Positions 25,582 through 34,177 of a DNA stretch of 57,265 bases are shown piece by piece (the stretch's first letter is position 1; each line of letters begins with the position of its first letter). The notes under the pieces were generated by a model. That model searched no databases and had not been told where the DNA came from. It saw only the letters and a program-made list of their open reading frames with translations. The translations under genes were made by a program, and so were the position numbers. The DNA comes from JASLBX01 sp036373915 (GTDB lineage Bacteria > Actinomycetota > Actinomycetes > Jiangellales > Jiangellaceae), in the NCBI GenBank assembly GCA_036373915.1, contig DASUUU010000147.1, positions 1-57,265 on the forward strand, given 5' to 3'.

Positions 25582-26322
25582 TCAGGTGCGGACGACCACC
25601 ACGGTGGTGCCGACGGGCGCGAACTCGTACAGCGCTTTCGCGTCCTCCACGTCCTGCCGGATGCAGCCATCCGATAGCGGCGTACCGAGTTCGGAGAGGG
25701 TCTGTACTTCCTCGCCGGTCGACGTCTTGACCGGGATGTCGTGGAAGCCGATGTTGGCGTTCTTGCCGCGGTGGAAGCGGACCATGTACTCCATCGTTTC
25801 GCTGCCGGTCCAGCTCGTGGTGTGCCTCGACACCGAGAAGACATCGTAGGTACCAGGTTCGAGCTGGTCGTACCGGCTGCCCGAAACCAGGTAGGCGCGT
25901 TCGACCTCGTTGTCGGAGTTGACCAGCCACACCTGCTGCCCGGTGATGTCGAAGACCACCCGCTTGCCCGATCCGCTGTCGACGGGCAGGGGCGCTCGGG
26001 CGGGCTGCTTGTAGTCGGGGCCGGTGGCGACCGTCACCTCGACGGTCGGCGGAGCGCTGGTCCGATCCGATCCACGTGCCGCTGGCGTTTCGCGGTCGGC
26101 GGCGTCGTCGGTCATGTGATCGCCGGTGATAGCGGCGAACTCACTGGTGATGGGCTCTTCGCGGCCGCTGGCTTCGGTCGAGAGCGAGGCCTTGTCGAGC
26201 GCGCCTAGGCCGGCGACAGCGAGCAGGGCCGCGGACGACGAGGCGGTGAACCGGCGGACACGCGCCACGCGGCGAGCGCGGCGCCGCCGTTCCCGGCGGG
26301 ACTCGGCGTGACGACCCGGCAT
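25582..26322 (-). CDS. L,D-transpeptidase (YkuD domain), membrane-anchored
   Basis: 246 aa from ATG 26322, which has GGGAGG 6 nt upstream. The N-terminus is very basic (about residues 3-25, many Arg) followed by one hydrophobic segment (about 28-45): a type II anchor or signal. A low-complexity linker reaches about residue 110. The YkuD catalytic domain fills the rest, with FDITGQQVWLVNSD, the conserved His in IGFHDIP and the nucleophile Cys in LSDGCIRQ. Such enzymes make 3-3 peptidoglycan crosslinks that resist most beta-lactams. Encoded divergently from the next hydrolase. No Ig-like domain of the mycobacterial Ldt type is seen. Confidence 0.9.
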   Translation of the reverse strand: MPGRHAESRRERRRRARRVARVRRFTASSSAALLAVAGLGALDKASLSTEASGREEPITSEFAAITGDHMTDDAADRETPAARGSDRTSAPPTVEVTVATGPDYKQPARAPLPVDSGSGKRVVFDITGQQVWLVNSDNEVERAYLVSGSRYDQLEPGTYDVFSVSRHTTSWTGSETMEYMVRFHRGKNANIGFHDIPVKTSTGEEVQTLSELGTPLSDGCIRQDVEDAKALYEFAPVGTTVVVVRT

Positions 26323-26432
26323 CAACAACCTCCCACCTGCGCCCTCGGCTCACGCTGTTCGGCAGCATACGGCATTCCCACTCGATGATCACGACATGGG
26401 CGAACGAAATCTCGTTAGGTACCGTGTCGCGG

Positions 26433-27302
26433 GTGAGTACACCTGCGTCCCTGGCCCTGCCGGACGGCGTGCGCGCTCGCCGCCTGTCGACCCCACGTGG
26501 CGAGTTCGCCGCGCTCGAGTCCGGACGCGGGCCGCTCGTCCTGCTCGTTCCTGGCTGGACCGGGAGCAAGGAGGACTACATCGCCGTACTTGCACCACTG
26601 GCCCAGGCCGGGTACCACGCCCTTGCATTCGACCAACGCGGCCAGTATGAAACGCCCGGCACCGGGCGCGAAGCCGACTACACCCTGCTCGCGCTCGCCG
26701 CGGACCTGGCTGCGGTAGCCGAGCACAGTGCGGATCCGGGGCTCGACGTCCATCTCGTGGGCCACTCGTTCGGTGGGCTCGTGGCGCGTTCGGCTGTGCT
26801 GGGGCACCGGGAGCTTGCGGCGTCCCTCACCCTGCTGTGTTCCGGACCGGCAGCGATCCCAACCGAACGGCAACCGCTGCTTCAGGCCATGGCAGATGCC
26901 ATACCGGCGGCCGGGATGGAGGCCACGTGGCAGGCCAAACGTGCCTACGAACGATCGCTGGGCGCTCCGGAGGTTCCCGACGCGATCGAGCGCTTCCTCG
27001 AGCGGCGGTTTCTATCCAACGACCCCGTATCGTTGCAGGCGATGACACGGCACCTGATCTTTGCGCCGGACGAGGTGGACGCTCTGGCGGACACCGGCGT
27101 CCCGACGCTGGTGGCGTTCGGGGACGCCGACGACGGCTGGCCGACAGACCTGCAGGCGGATATGGCGCACAGGCTGGGTGCCCGGCTCGCCGTCATCGAA
27201 CGAGCCGGCCACTCCCCTGCCGTCGAGCGGCCACGCGAAACCGTCGCGACGCTGACCGCCTTCTGGGCCGCGGTGTCCCGGCCGGCCTCGCGGGTGCCGT
27301 GA
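26433..27302 (+). CDS. Alpha/beta hydrolase, coupled to an RsbW-like ATPase
   Basis: 289 aa from GTG 26433 (GTG 26424 and ATG 26385 are alternatives; TAGGTA at 26416-26421 could be a -10). Motifs: VPGWTGSKEDY (oxyanion region), FDQRGQYETPG, nucleophile elbow GHSFGG (Ser about 110), acid FGDADDGWP and AGHSPAVERP with the catalytic His. The glutamine-containing FDQRGQ stretch is typical of actinobacterial esterase/lactonase-like hydrolases. The TGA overlaps the GTG of the next gene (GTGA at 27299-27302), so the two products are made together. Confidence 0.85.
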   Translation: MSTPASLALPDGVRARRLSTPRGEFAALESGRGPLVLLVPGWTGSKEDYIAVLAPLAQAGYHALAFDQRGQYETPGTGREADYTLLALAADLAAVAEHSADPGLDVHLVGHSFGGLVARSAVLGHRELAASLTLLCSGPAAIPTERQPLLQAMADAIPAAGMEATWQAKRAYERSLGAPEVPDAIERFLERRFLSNDPVSLQAMTRHLIFAPDEVDALADTGVPTLVAFGDADDGWPTDLQADMAHRLGARLAVIERAGHSPAVERPRETVATLTAFWAAVSRPASRVP

Positions 27303-27703
27303 TCAAGACGCCGGGTCAGTCCACGCTCCACGTGCAATTGGCGGCGCAGGCGGCCGAGGTGCCTAGGGTCAGGCAGGCGGTCCGAGACTGGTTGCGCTCC
27401 GCCGGCAACCGATGCGACTGGTTCACCGCCGAACTGCTGGTGAGCGAACTCGTGACCAACGCGTTGCTGCACGCACTGCCGCCACTGGAGGTCCGCGTCC
27501 AGGCGCTCGGCGCGGCTGGAGTCCGGATCGAGGTCTTCGACGGATCCCCCGACACGCTGCCGAGCCGCGACGAATCGGCGCTGGACGCCGGCAACGGCAG
27601 GGGCCTGGAGATCATCGCGGCCCTCGCGTCGCGCTGGGGTACCGATTCGACCGGTTCGGGGAAGCTGGTCTGGGCCGAGCTCGACCGATCAGTCGGACGG
27701 TAA
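27299..27703 (+). CDS. ATP-binding anti-sigma-factor-like kinase (HATPase_c_2, RsbW type)
   Basis: 134 aa, a single GHKL ATPase domain. The N-box is ELLVSELVTNALLHA (about residues 48-62), the G1-like stretch is VFDGSPDTLP and the G2 box is GNGRGLEIIAALASRWG. Such proteins phosphorylate STAS anti-sigma-antagonists and hold sigma-B-type factors; many stand-alone actinomycete copies have unknown partners. No STAS or sigma gene is adjacent. The start overlaps the hydrolase stop by 4 bp. Its own end runs 15 bp into the convergent nuclease gene. Confidence 0.88.
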   Translation: MIKTPGQSTLHVQLAAQAAEVPRVRQAVRDWLRSAGNRCDWFTAELLVSELVTNALLHALPPLEVRVQALGAAGVRIEVFDGSPDTLPSRDESALDAGNGRGLEIIAALASRWGTDSTGSGKLVWAELDRSVGR

Positions 27704-28537
27704 CTCGGCCAACCCGGACCACGGCGCGCGATCCGGAACGTGCGCACGTCCCTCCGGGCACGCCGGACGGAAATCGCACCACGCGCACTGCCCAGACGGC
27801 CGTGGCGGGAACGTTTCGTCGCCCGAGCGGCCCGCCGCGAACGCCTCGTCGGCTGCGACGCATTCGCTCGCGATGTCGTCGGCTCGCCCGAGATGCCGGT
27901 CGATCGATCGCTGATCGTGGTCCCACGCCACGACGTCACCGGTCGGGAGGTGGTGCAGTTCGACGCGGCGGCAGGGCCGGCGCAAGGTCCGGGAAGCGGC
28001 CGCCGCGTACACCGCGAGGGCGAGCGAGGATCGCGCGTCGTCGACGGTCAGCAGATGCCGGCCGGTCTTGTAGTCGACCACCACCAGCTCCCCGTCGGAC
28101 TGCTCGTCGATTCGGTCGACCCGTCCGGACAACGCCATCCGGCCGTACACCGTCGACACTGTGCGCTCGACCCCTCGCGGCTCGTCTGAAGGGTCAAGCC
28201 GTGCGGCGTACCGCTCGACCATCGTCCGACATCGCACCCGCCACTCGTCGGCTTGCTCCGCGTCCCGGAATCCGTCCGTCCGCCAGGCCCGGTCGAGTAA
28301 CGCTCCGGCGGCGGCGACCGTACGGCGCTCCAAGGGCAGGCGCCACCAGTCGGCGAGTGCGACGTGTACCGCAGCGCCCAGGGTGTTGTGCGCCCACGGC
28401 GGCCCTTTCGGCGGAGGCGGGCGGTCGAGATAGGTGAACCGGTAGCGGCGCGGGCAGTCAAGCCAGGTCGTCAGCCGGGTGGGGGTGGCTCGGAACAGCC
28501 TGGACGGCATGCCCGCCAGCGTCCCTTGCGAACTCAT
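27689..28537 (-). CDS. RecB-family nuclease domain protein (PD-(D/E)XK, probable Fe-S)
   Basis: 282 aa from ATG 28537, chosen because AGGGG precedes it and it overlaps the marC stop as ATGA. A stand-alone PDDEXK_1 nuclease: TRLTTWLDCPRRYRFTYL at the N-terminus, catalytic GRVDRIDEQSDGELVVVDYKTGR (about 150-172), a Q-like helix after it, and C-terminal CAWCDFRPACPEG. The early Cys plus the three C-terminal ones match the Fe-S arrangement of AddB-like nucleases. No helicase domain is attached. It is the last gene of the DUF6758-PHP-marC operon and presumably acts in DNA repair with an unidentified motor. Confidence 0.88.
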   Translation of the reverse strand: MSSQGTLAGMPSRLFRATPTRLTTWLDCPRRYRFTYLDRPPPPKGPPWAHNTLGAAVHVALADWWRLPLERRTVAAAGALLDRAWRTDGFRDAEQADEWRVRCRTMVERYAARLDPSDEPRGVERTVSTVYGRMALSGRVDRIDEQSDGELVVVDYKTGRHLLTVDDARSSLALAVYAAAASRTLRRPCRRVELHHLPTGDVVAWDHDQRSIDRHLGRADDIASECVAADEAFAAGRSGDETFPPRPSGQCAWCDFRPACPEGRAHVPDRAPWSGLAELPSD

Positions 28538-29139
28538 CCGGTCCCCTCGACAAACGCCCGGACAGCATCGGCGACCAGTTGGACGGCGATGGCGGCCAGC
28601 AGAAGGCCGGCGATCCGGGTCAGTAGCAGAATCCCCGACTCCCGCAGAATACGCAAGATCACCACGCTGTAGCGCATGAAGATCCACAACAGCACGTGGA
28701 CGGCGATGATCGCCGCGGCCACGGCCAGATAGTCGGCCGTTTCGTCCGAGCGCTGGACGAACACCATGGTGGCGACGATCGCACCGGGCCCGGCCAGCAA
28801 CGGCGTTCCGAGCGGCACCATCGCGACGTTTCCGCTGGCCGGACGGGCCGGGTCGTCGAGCTCACCGGTCAGCAACTGCAGCGCGACGAGCAACAACAGC
28901 AGGCCTCCTGCGGTCTGCAAGGCAGGCAGGCTGATGCCCAGGTAGTCGAGGATGATCTGGCCGAACAGCGCGAACACCACGATCACCCCGAACGCGACGG
29001 CGACCGCAACCCAGGCGGCTCGCTTTCGCTCCGCCGACCGCAAACTGCCCGTCAGGGCCAGGAAGATCGGAACCGTCCCCGGCGGATCCATGATCACGAA
29101 GAGGGTGACGAACACCTCTCCGAACAACTGCCCGGTCAT
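28534..29139 (-). CDS. MarC-family integral membrane protein
   Basis: 201 aa with six hydrophobic segments and the MarC-family opening VTLFVIMDPPGTVPIFLALTG. FGxxIL and GGLLLLLVALQLL segments and PLLAGPGAI are also typical. MarC was once linked to multiple antibiotic resistance in E. coli, but that link has not held and the function is unknown. Both ends overlap neighbours by 4 bp (ATGA): the PHP gene before it and the nuclease gene after it, so the group is translationally coupled. Confidence 0.92.
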   Translation of the reverse strand: MTGQLFGEVFVTLFVIMDPPGTVPIFLALTGSLRSAERKRAAWVAVAVAFGVIVVFALFGQIILDYLGISLPALQTAGGLLLLLVALQLLTGELDDPARPASGNVAMVPLGTPLLAGPGAIVATMVFVQRSDETADYLAVAAAIIAVHVLLWIFMRYSVVILRILRESGILLLTRIAGLLLAAIAVQLVADAVRAFVEGTG

Positions 29140-30026
29140 GCCGTCCCGCCGCTGGTCTCACCGGCCTGTTCGGACCCGCCCAGGTCCGCGGGCTGGCGAT
29201 CGGCTAGGTCCAGCAGTCGCTCGTACTGCTCCGGGTCGGTCGTGTAACGACCCAGTTCGTGACCGATCTTTCCGGTTCCGTGGTGATCGCTGGATCCGGT
29301 CACGACAAGGCCGAGGTCGGCGGCTAGCGAGCGCAACTCAGCACGGTCGGCCTCGTCGTGGTCATCGTGATCCACTTCCAGGCCGGCCAGGCCGACTCCG
29401 GCCAACTCCTCGAGAGCGCCGGGAGTCAGGACGCGCCGCGAACTCCGGCCCCACGGATGAGCGAGTAAGGCGACGCCCCCTGCTCGCCGGACCAGGGCGA
29501 TAGCTTGGGCCGTCCGCGGCGCGTACTTCGGGACGAACGCCGGCCCGCCCTCGGCCAGCCAGTTGTCGAATGCCTCGCCACGATTGCGGACGTAACCACG
29601 GGCCACCAGCGCATCGGCGACGTGCGGACGGCCGAGGGAGGACGCCCGGCTCGCAACCGCCAGAACGTCCTTCCGGGTGAGGTGCACGCCGATCCGGTTC
29701 AGCCGCTCGATGATCGTGGTCAACCGGCCGTTGCGCTGGGCCCGGATTCGTTCAAGTTCGGCGACCAGCGGCCCGAAGTGAGGGTCGGGCAGGTAACCCA
29801 GCAGGTGCACGGCGGCACCGCGGAGTCCTGTCGAGATCTCCACCCCACCGACCACGGTCAGGCCATGGTCGCGCCCGGCCGCGGAGGCCGCGTCCCAGCC
29901 GTCGAAGGTGTCGTGGTCGGTCAATGCGATCACGTCGAGACCGGCGGCCGCCGCGTTTCTCACCAGGATCTCGGGGACATCGGTCCCGTCCGAAACGCTG
30001 CTGTGCGTATGCAGGTCTATGCGCAT
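29136..30026 (-). CDS. PHP-domain phosphoesterase
   Basis: 296 aa. Metal-binding motifs of the PHP superfamily: DLHTHSSVSDG (4-14), ALTDHDTFDG (about 34-43), GVEIST (about 61), AHPWGR (about 185) and a late SSDHHG (about 250). The size and motif set fit the YciV/TrpH-like class, whose E. coli member is a 5'-3' exonuclease of oligonucleotides that also acts on 3'-phosphoadenosine 5'-phosphate-like substrates. Start ATG 30026 immediately follows the DUF6758 stop (TAGATG) and its end overlaps marC. Confidence 0.88.
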   Translation of the reverse strand: MRIDLHTHSSVSDGTDVPEILVRNAAAAGLDVIALTDHDTFDGWDAASAAGRDHGLTVVGGVEISTGLRGAAVHLLGYLPDPHFGPLVAELERIRAQRNGRLTTIIERLNRIGVHLTRKDVLAVASRASSLGRPHVADALVARGYVRNRGEAFDNWLAEGGPAFVPKYAPRTAQAIALVRRAGGVALLAHPWGRSSRRVLTPGALEELAGVGLAGLEVDHDDHDEADRAELRSLAADLGLVVTGSSDHHGTGKIGHELGRYTTDPEQYERLLDLADRQPADLGGSEQAGETSGGTA

Positions 30027-30662
30027 CTAGGCGCTACCTACCAGCCAGGGCGGCGGCGTGCCGTAAGGCAATAGGTCGGCCTCGTGGCCGAGCGAACGCA
30101 GGTCTGATAGCTGCAAGTCCTCGAGCAGCAGCACACCGGCGGACTGCGGCCACAGGATGGCCCACAGCCACTGTCCCGACCATTGCCCGACGTACGCGGC
30201 CCGGTCGCTCGAGCTGTCCAGACACCACAGCGGGACGGTACGACCGTCGACCTCGACTCGCGCGTGCGGATCGTGCTTGACGGCGTCGCCCGGGTCCGGC
30301 CCGTCGACGCCTGCGAACCGGGCGCCCAGTCCGATGCCCGTCTCCTCCGCGACGAGCATCATGTCACCAGGCCCGCCGAGCGGGTTGGGACCGCTGATGA
30401 CCACGGCCGTTGCGTGGATGCCCGATACGTCGTCGCCGGCATGCATGATCGCGCCGATTACCCAACCGCGGGCCAACGGCCAGGTCAACCAGAGCGGGAC
30501 CGGCGAGCGTTCGCCGAGTTGGCGGGCCAGCCGGGCGCTGGGCACCACCACCGGCTGGAGCGGGTATATATCGCCGTGGACTGAGCATGTCCAGCGGCTG
30601 GCCCACACCCCCGGTCGGCGCACGGGCCCGCCGCAGCGGGGACAGGTCGGGTCAGCCTTCAC
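30027..30662 (-). CDS. DUF6758 family protein with N-terminal zinc ribbon
   Basis: 211 aa from GTG 30662, which gives the family-like start (M)KADPTCPRCGGPVRRPG; an ATG ten codons earlier (30692) remains possible. CPRCGG near the start and the later Cys of WTCSVHG suggest a zinc ribbon. The remainder is alpha/beta with conserved Trp-rich stretches (LWLTWPLARGW, SGQWLWAILWP). No biochemical function is known. It heads a four-gene operon (PHP, marC, recB-like) and has an unusual array of TCAYCTGATCG boxes upstream. Confidence 0.85.
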   Translation of the reverse strand: MKADPTCPRCGGPVRRPGVWASRWTCSVHGDIYPLQPVVVPSARLARQLGERSPVPLWLTWPLARGWVIGAIMHAGDDVSGIHATAVVISGPNPLGGPGDMMLVAEETGIGLGARFAGVDGPDPGDAVKHDPHARVEVDGRTVPLWCLDSSSDRAAYVGQWSGQWLWAILWPQSAGVLLLEDLQLSDLRSLGHEADLLPYGTPPPWLVGSA

Positions 30663-30710
30663 GTGGCAGACCGTCCCGCGACTCGGCCCCATGCGTCAAC
30701 CCGGCGTTGG

Positions 30711-30886
30711 TCACCTGATCGCCCCTTTCGCACCTGATCGGTTGGTGAACAGCGATCAGGTGACCTGAACCGGCTATACACGCCGTCCGAGTCATCTGAT
30801 CGCGTCTCACTGTGTGGACACCAAACGATCAGGTGACCAATCTTAGGAGGGTCGCAGGTCACAGCACCGGTTTGCTCATCTGATCG
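30711..30886. repeat. Six TCAYCTGATCG boxes upstream of the DUF6758 operon
   Basis: Matches to TCA(C/T)CTGATCG lie at 30711-30721, 30730-30740 (one mismatch), 30792-30802 and 30876-30886 on the plus strand, and inverted at 30753-30763 and 30826-30836. They fill the 249-bp gap between the DUF6758 start and the histidine-kinase stop. An 11-mer six times in 180 bp is far above chance. Either an operator array for a regulator or remnants of an inverted-repeat element. No ORF with support lies here. Confidence 0.8.
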
Positions 30887-30911
30887 TCTGCACGACTCGT
30901 GATCGTCTTGA

Positions 30912-32285
30912 TCACGGTTCGGAGGCACCGATCGGCAGGCGCACCACGGCACGCAGGCCTGGCTGGTTGTCCTCCAGCCCGACCGTCCCACCGTGCATGC
31001 GTATCAGCTCACGGACGATGGGCAGCCCCAAGCCGGTGCCGCCCGCGTCGCGGCTGCGCGCCTCGTCGAGCCGGGTGAACCTGTCGAAGACCCGCTCGGC
31101 GTCGGCAGCCGGAATGCCCGGCCCGTCGTCGGTCACGATCAGCGCGGCCATGCCATCGTCGGCCCCGGCCACGTCGACCGTCACCTCCGACGCCGCATGG
31201 CGCACGGCATTGTCGATCAGGTTCGATGCGATCCGGCCCAGCGCGTCCACATCACCGGTCAGAGGTAGGGTGTCCGCTCCTACCCGCCGCACCGGCACCC
31301 TGCTGGATTCGTACCGGGCCACGACATCGTCGGCCACTTGAGCCAGGTCGACCGGCTCGAAACGCCGGCGTGGCGCTTCGTCCGCCCGGGCCAGCACGAG
31401 CAGGTCGTCAACCAGCCGCGACAGCCGCTCGACGTCGGCGAGCGCGTCGGTGCTCGTCTCATCCCAGTCAGCCTCCGCCGGGTGCGCGCGGGCGACCTCC
31501 AACTGAGTGCGGATCGCGGCCAGCGGGCTGCGCAGCTCGTGGGCCGCGTCGGACACGAAGGACCGCTGGCGGGCACTGGAGCGCTCGAGCCGGTCCAGCA
31601 TGTCATTGAGCGTGACGGCCAGGCGGTGGATCTCGTCCTCCGCCACTGGAAGCGGCAACCGCCGGTGCTCTCGGGTCGTCGTGATCTCCTCGGCGCCTCG
31701 GCGCAGGGCCGCCACCGGCCGCAGCGCCTGCCCGACGAGCAGCCAGCACGCCACGGCGAACGCCCCCACCAGCAGCGGCGCCGCGGCGAACAGCACGACG
31801 CGAACGACGCGGGTCGCGTCCTCGACCTCGCCGAGTGACCTGGCCACCAGGACGGTCAGCGGCTCATCCTCCTCGCCGGAGGGCGCACCGACCACGTACA
31901 GCTCCCCGGACATGCCAAGCCGCGAGCCGTCCAACCGCCGCGACTCGCCGGCGCGCACCGCGGCCACGTCCTCCGGAAGGAGGATCGGCACCAACCGGTC
32001 GCCACCGGGCGAAGCAGCCACCACCCGGTCGTCGGCATCGACCACCTGCACCAGCGGCGTCCCGGCCTCGACCGGAATCGGATCAGGCAGCCGGCCGGTG
32101 TCGATCAATAGCGCAACGTCGACGGCGCGCTGCCGGGCCGCCTCGTCGACCGCTGTCAGCAAAGACCGCTGGACGGCTGCGGACAGCAGGATGGCTCCCG
32201 CGACCAGCGCTCCGGCGACGAGAATGGTCGCCACCGTGGTCAAGCGCGCCCGCAGGCTCAGCCGGCGGAACCACTCAGCCACCAT
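30912..32285 (-). CDS. Two-component sensor histidine kinase
   Basis: 457 aa. Membrane segments at about 14-38 and 163-187 enclose an extracytoplasmic sensor of about 120 residues. HAMP about 185-240, HisKA with SDAAHELRSPL (phospho-His 249) and HATPase with NLIDNAVRHA, DDGPGI and GGTGLGLPIV. It pairs with the response regulator upstream, whose stop it overlaps by 11 bp. Divergently across 130 bp lies a RseB-like/ABC operon that it may control. A small inverted repeat (CGTGATC...GATCACG, 30899-30917) spans its stop codon. Confidence 0.93.
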   Translation of the reverse strand: MVAEWFRRLSLRARLTTVATILVAGALVAGAILLSAAVQRSLLTAVDEAARQRAVDVALLIDTGRLPDPIPVEAGTPLVQVVDADDRVVAASPGGDRLVPILLPEDVAAVRAGESRRLDGSRLGMSGELYVVGAPSGEEDEPLTVLVARSLGEVEDATRVVRVVLFAAAPLLVGAFAVACWLLVGQALRPVAALRRGAEEITTTREHRRLPLPVAEDEIHRLAVTLNDMLDRLERSSARQRSFVSDAAHELRSPLAAIRTQLEVARAHPAEADWDETSTDALADVERLSRLVDDLLVLARADEAPRRRFEPVDLAQVADDVVARYESSRVPVRRVGADTLPLTGDVDALGRIASNLIDNAVRHAASEVTVDVAGADDGMAALIVTDDGPGIPAADAERVFDRFTRLDEARSRDAGGTGLGLPIVRELIRMHGGTVGLEDNQPGLRAVVRLPIGASEP

Positions 32286-32952
32286 CGGCAGCCAGCCGGT
32301 ACCCGGCGCCGCGGACCGTCTGCAGCGCGTTGCGGCCGTACGGTACGTCGATCTTCCGGCGGAGGTATCCGACGTACACCTCTACGACGTTCGGGTCGCC
32401 CTCGTAGTACGCGTCCCACACGTGGGCCAGGATCTCGGTCTTGGACAGCACCTCGTCAGGGTGCCGCATGAACAGCTCGAGAAGGGTGAACTCGCGCGGG
32501 GTCAGCGAGATTTCCTCGTCACCGCGCTTGACGGTGTGCGCGGCGGGGTCCAGGGACAGGTCGCCGGCCGTCAGGACGGACGGACGCGGCGGCGCGGTTC
32601 GCCGCAGCAGCGCGCGCAGCTTCGCCACCAGTACGACGTACGAGAACGGCTTAGTCAGGTAGTCGTCCGCTCCGATGTCGAGCCCGTCGGCCTGGTCGTA
32701 CTCGCCGTCCTTGGCCGAAAGCATAAGTACCGGCACCCAATTGTGCTCCGCACGTAGCGCCCGGCAGATCCGGTAACCGGAGAGCTTGGGCAGCATGATG
32801 TCGAGGATCACGGCGTCGTAGCCGCCCTCGCGGGCCAGGAACAGGCCTTCCTCGCCGTCGTGGGCGAGGTCCACGGCGAAGCCTTCGACTCGCAGGCCGC
32901 GTTGCAGCGCCCGCGCCAGCCGGACCTCGTCCTCCACGACAAGAATGCGCAC
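32275..32952 (-). CDS. OmpR/PhoB-family response regulator
   Basis: 225 aa. Receiver domain with acidic pocket VVEDE (5-9), phospho-acceptor Asp51 in ILDIMLP, Ser/Thr switch in LMLSAKD and Lys in YLTKPF. The winged-helix DNA-binding domain fills about 130-222 (LTPREFTLLELFMRHPDEVLSK and VEVYVGYLRRKID). Typical length. First gene of the two-gene operon with the kinase. The divergent spacer has ACCCTGAG (32984-32991) and its inverted copy CTCAGGGT (33011-33018), a candidate site for this regulator. Confidence 0.94.
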   Translation of the reverse strand: MRILVVEDEVRLARALQRGLRVEGFAVDLAHDGEEGLFLAREGGYDAVILDIMLPKLSGYRICRALRAEHNWVPVLMLSAKDGEYDQADGLDIGADDYLTKPFSYVVLVAKLRALLRRTAPPRPSVLTAGDLSLDPAAHTVKRGDEEISLTPREFTLLELFMRHPDEVLSKTEILAHVWDAYYEGDPNVVEVYVGYLRRKIDVPYGRNALQTVRGAGYRLAADGG

Positions 32953-32983
32953 GCCCTAAGCCTGCCGCGCCTCACCTGAGCGC

Positions 32984-33018
32984 ACCCTGAGGGGTCTTCG
33001 ATCGCGAGCACTCAGGGT
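32984..33018. promoter_or_regulatory. Inverted repeat ACCCTGAG-N19-CTCAGGGT in the divergent spacer
   Basis: Two perfect 8-bp inverted half-sites separated by 19 bp lie between the response-regulator start and the RseB-like gene. A further CCTGAG at 32975-32980 is nearby. Position between the regulator and a probable target operon makes it a candidate binding site for the response regulator. Binding is inference. Confidence 0.45.
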
Positions 33019-33085
33019 GTTCACAGGCGCGAGAGCGCACAGTGGCAGTATCGATGTAGGCATCCCCGATGCCGTGGAGGCAGCT

Positions 33086-34177
33086 ATGAAGTCCTTGTTC
33101 CGCACCCGCCGTGCCCGCTGGGCGGTGCCGGCCGTGGCGATCGCCGGGGTGGCCGCGGCCATCGGTGGCGGCGCGCTGCTTGCCGGCGCGTCGTCGCCCA
33201 CGCTCCCTGACAAGACCGCGGCCGAGTTGCTCGCCGACGTCCACAACGCGGACAAGCAGCCATTCTCCGGGACGCTCGTCCAGACCTCCCGCCTCGGGCT
33301 CCCTGACCTGCCGGCCTTGGAAAGCGATCACCACACCACGAGTCTGCTGTCGATGCTGACCGGCTCGAACACTGCGCGAGTGTGGTACGTCAGCCCCCAG
33401 CAGGTGCGGTTCGCCCTGATGGGTGCGTTCGACGAAACGAACGTGATCAGGGACGGCGGCGACATGTGGATCTGGTACAGCTCGACGAACACCGCCGACC
33501 ACCTGACGTTGCCACCTGCCTTCACCCTGCCGGACGCGGCCGCCACGGCCAAGACTCCGATCACACCGGCCGACGCGGCCGAGCACATTCTCGGCGAGAT
33601 CGACGACACTACCGAGATCACGGTGGACGGGACGGCCGTGGTCGCCGGCCGCGCGGCTTACGAGCTGGTCGTCGGGCCGCGTGACGACCGGTCGCTTATC
33701 GAGGATGTGCGCATCGCCGTCGACGCCGACACCTCGATGCCGCTGCGGTTCGAGATCAACGGGCGTGACGGCGGCGACCCGGCCTTTGAAGTCGGGTTCA
33801 CCTCTGTCACGTTCAGCGAGCCGTCCGCCGACGTGTTCAGGTTCAACCCGCCGGACGGCGCCACTGTCACCGAACGCAACCTGTTCGAGTTGATGGACTT
33901 CGACAAGGGTGCCATGCTGACCGATCCACCCGAGGTGCACGGCGAGGGCTGGACGTCGGTTCTTGTCGTCGAAGACGTGACAGTCCCCGAGTCGGACGAC
34001 AGCGGGATGCTCGACGCGCTTCTGAGCGCCGGCACGCGGGTCGAGGGCAGCTACGGCGCCGGGACTCTGTACGAGACCGCGCTCGTATCGGCGCTCTGGC
34101 TCGATGACGGGACGCTGCTGGCAGGCGCCGTCACACCGGATGTCCTCCAGGAGACCGCCGAAGGGCTCGGCCCGTGA
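33086..34177 (+). CDS. LolA/RseB-fold secreted or membrane-anchored protein
   Basis: 363 aa from ATG 33086, with GGAGG 5 nt upstream. Basic start MKSLFRTRRARW then a hydrophobic signal/anchor (about 12-35). The rest matches the LolA/LppX-like fold of actinobacterial outer-envelope proteins: TAAELLADVHNADKQPFSGTL near residue 48, beta-rich body with VWYVSPQQVRFALMG, and a late FEVGFTSVTFSEP strand. No lipobox Cys. The fold binds acyl chains or lipoproteins, or senses envelope stress as RseB does. The stop overlaps the ABC ATPase start (GTGA), suggesting a joint lipid- or peptide-export/sensing role. Confidence 0.8.
   Translation: MKSLFRTRRARWAVPAVAIAGVAAAIGGGALLAGASSPTLPDKTAAELLADVHNADKQPFSGTLVQTSRLGLPDLPALESDHHTTSLLSMLTGSNTARVWYVSPQQVRFALMGAFDETNVIRDGGDMWIWYSSTNTADHLTLPPAFTLPDAAATAKTPITPADAAEHILGEIDDTTEITVDGTAVVAGRAAYELVVGPRDDRSLIEDVRIAVDADTSMPLRFEINGRDGGDPAFEVGFTSVTFSEPSADVFRFNPPDGATVTERNLFELMDFDKGAMLTDPPEVHGEGWTSVLVVEDVTVPESDDSGMLDALLSAGTRVEGSYGAGTLYETALVSALWLDDGTLLAGAVTPDVLQETAEGLGP

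Noticed and set aside
31507..32757. 416-codon plus-strand open frame over the histidine kinase and regulator genes
   Set aside because: Ser/Arg/Thr-rich shadow that crosses two well-defined genes.
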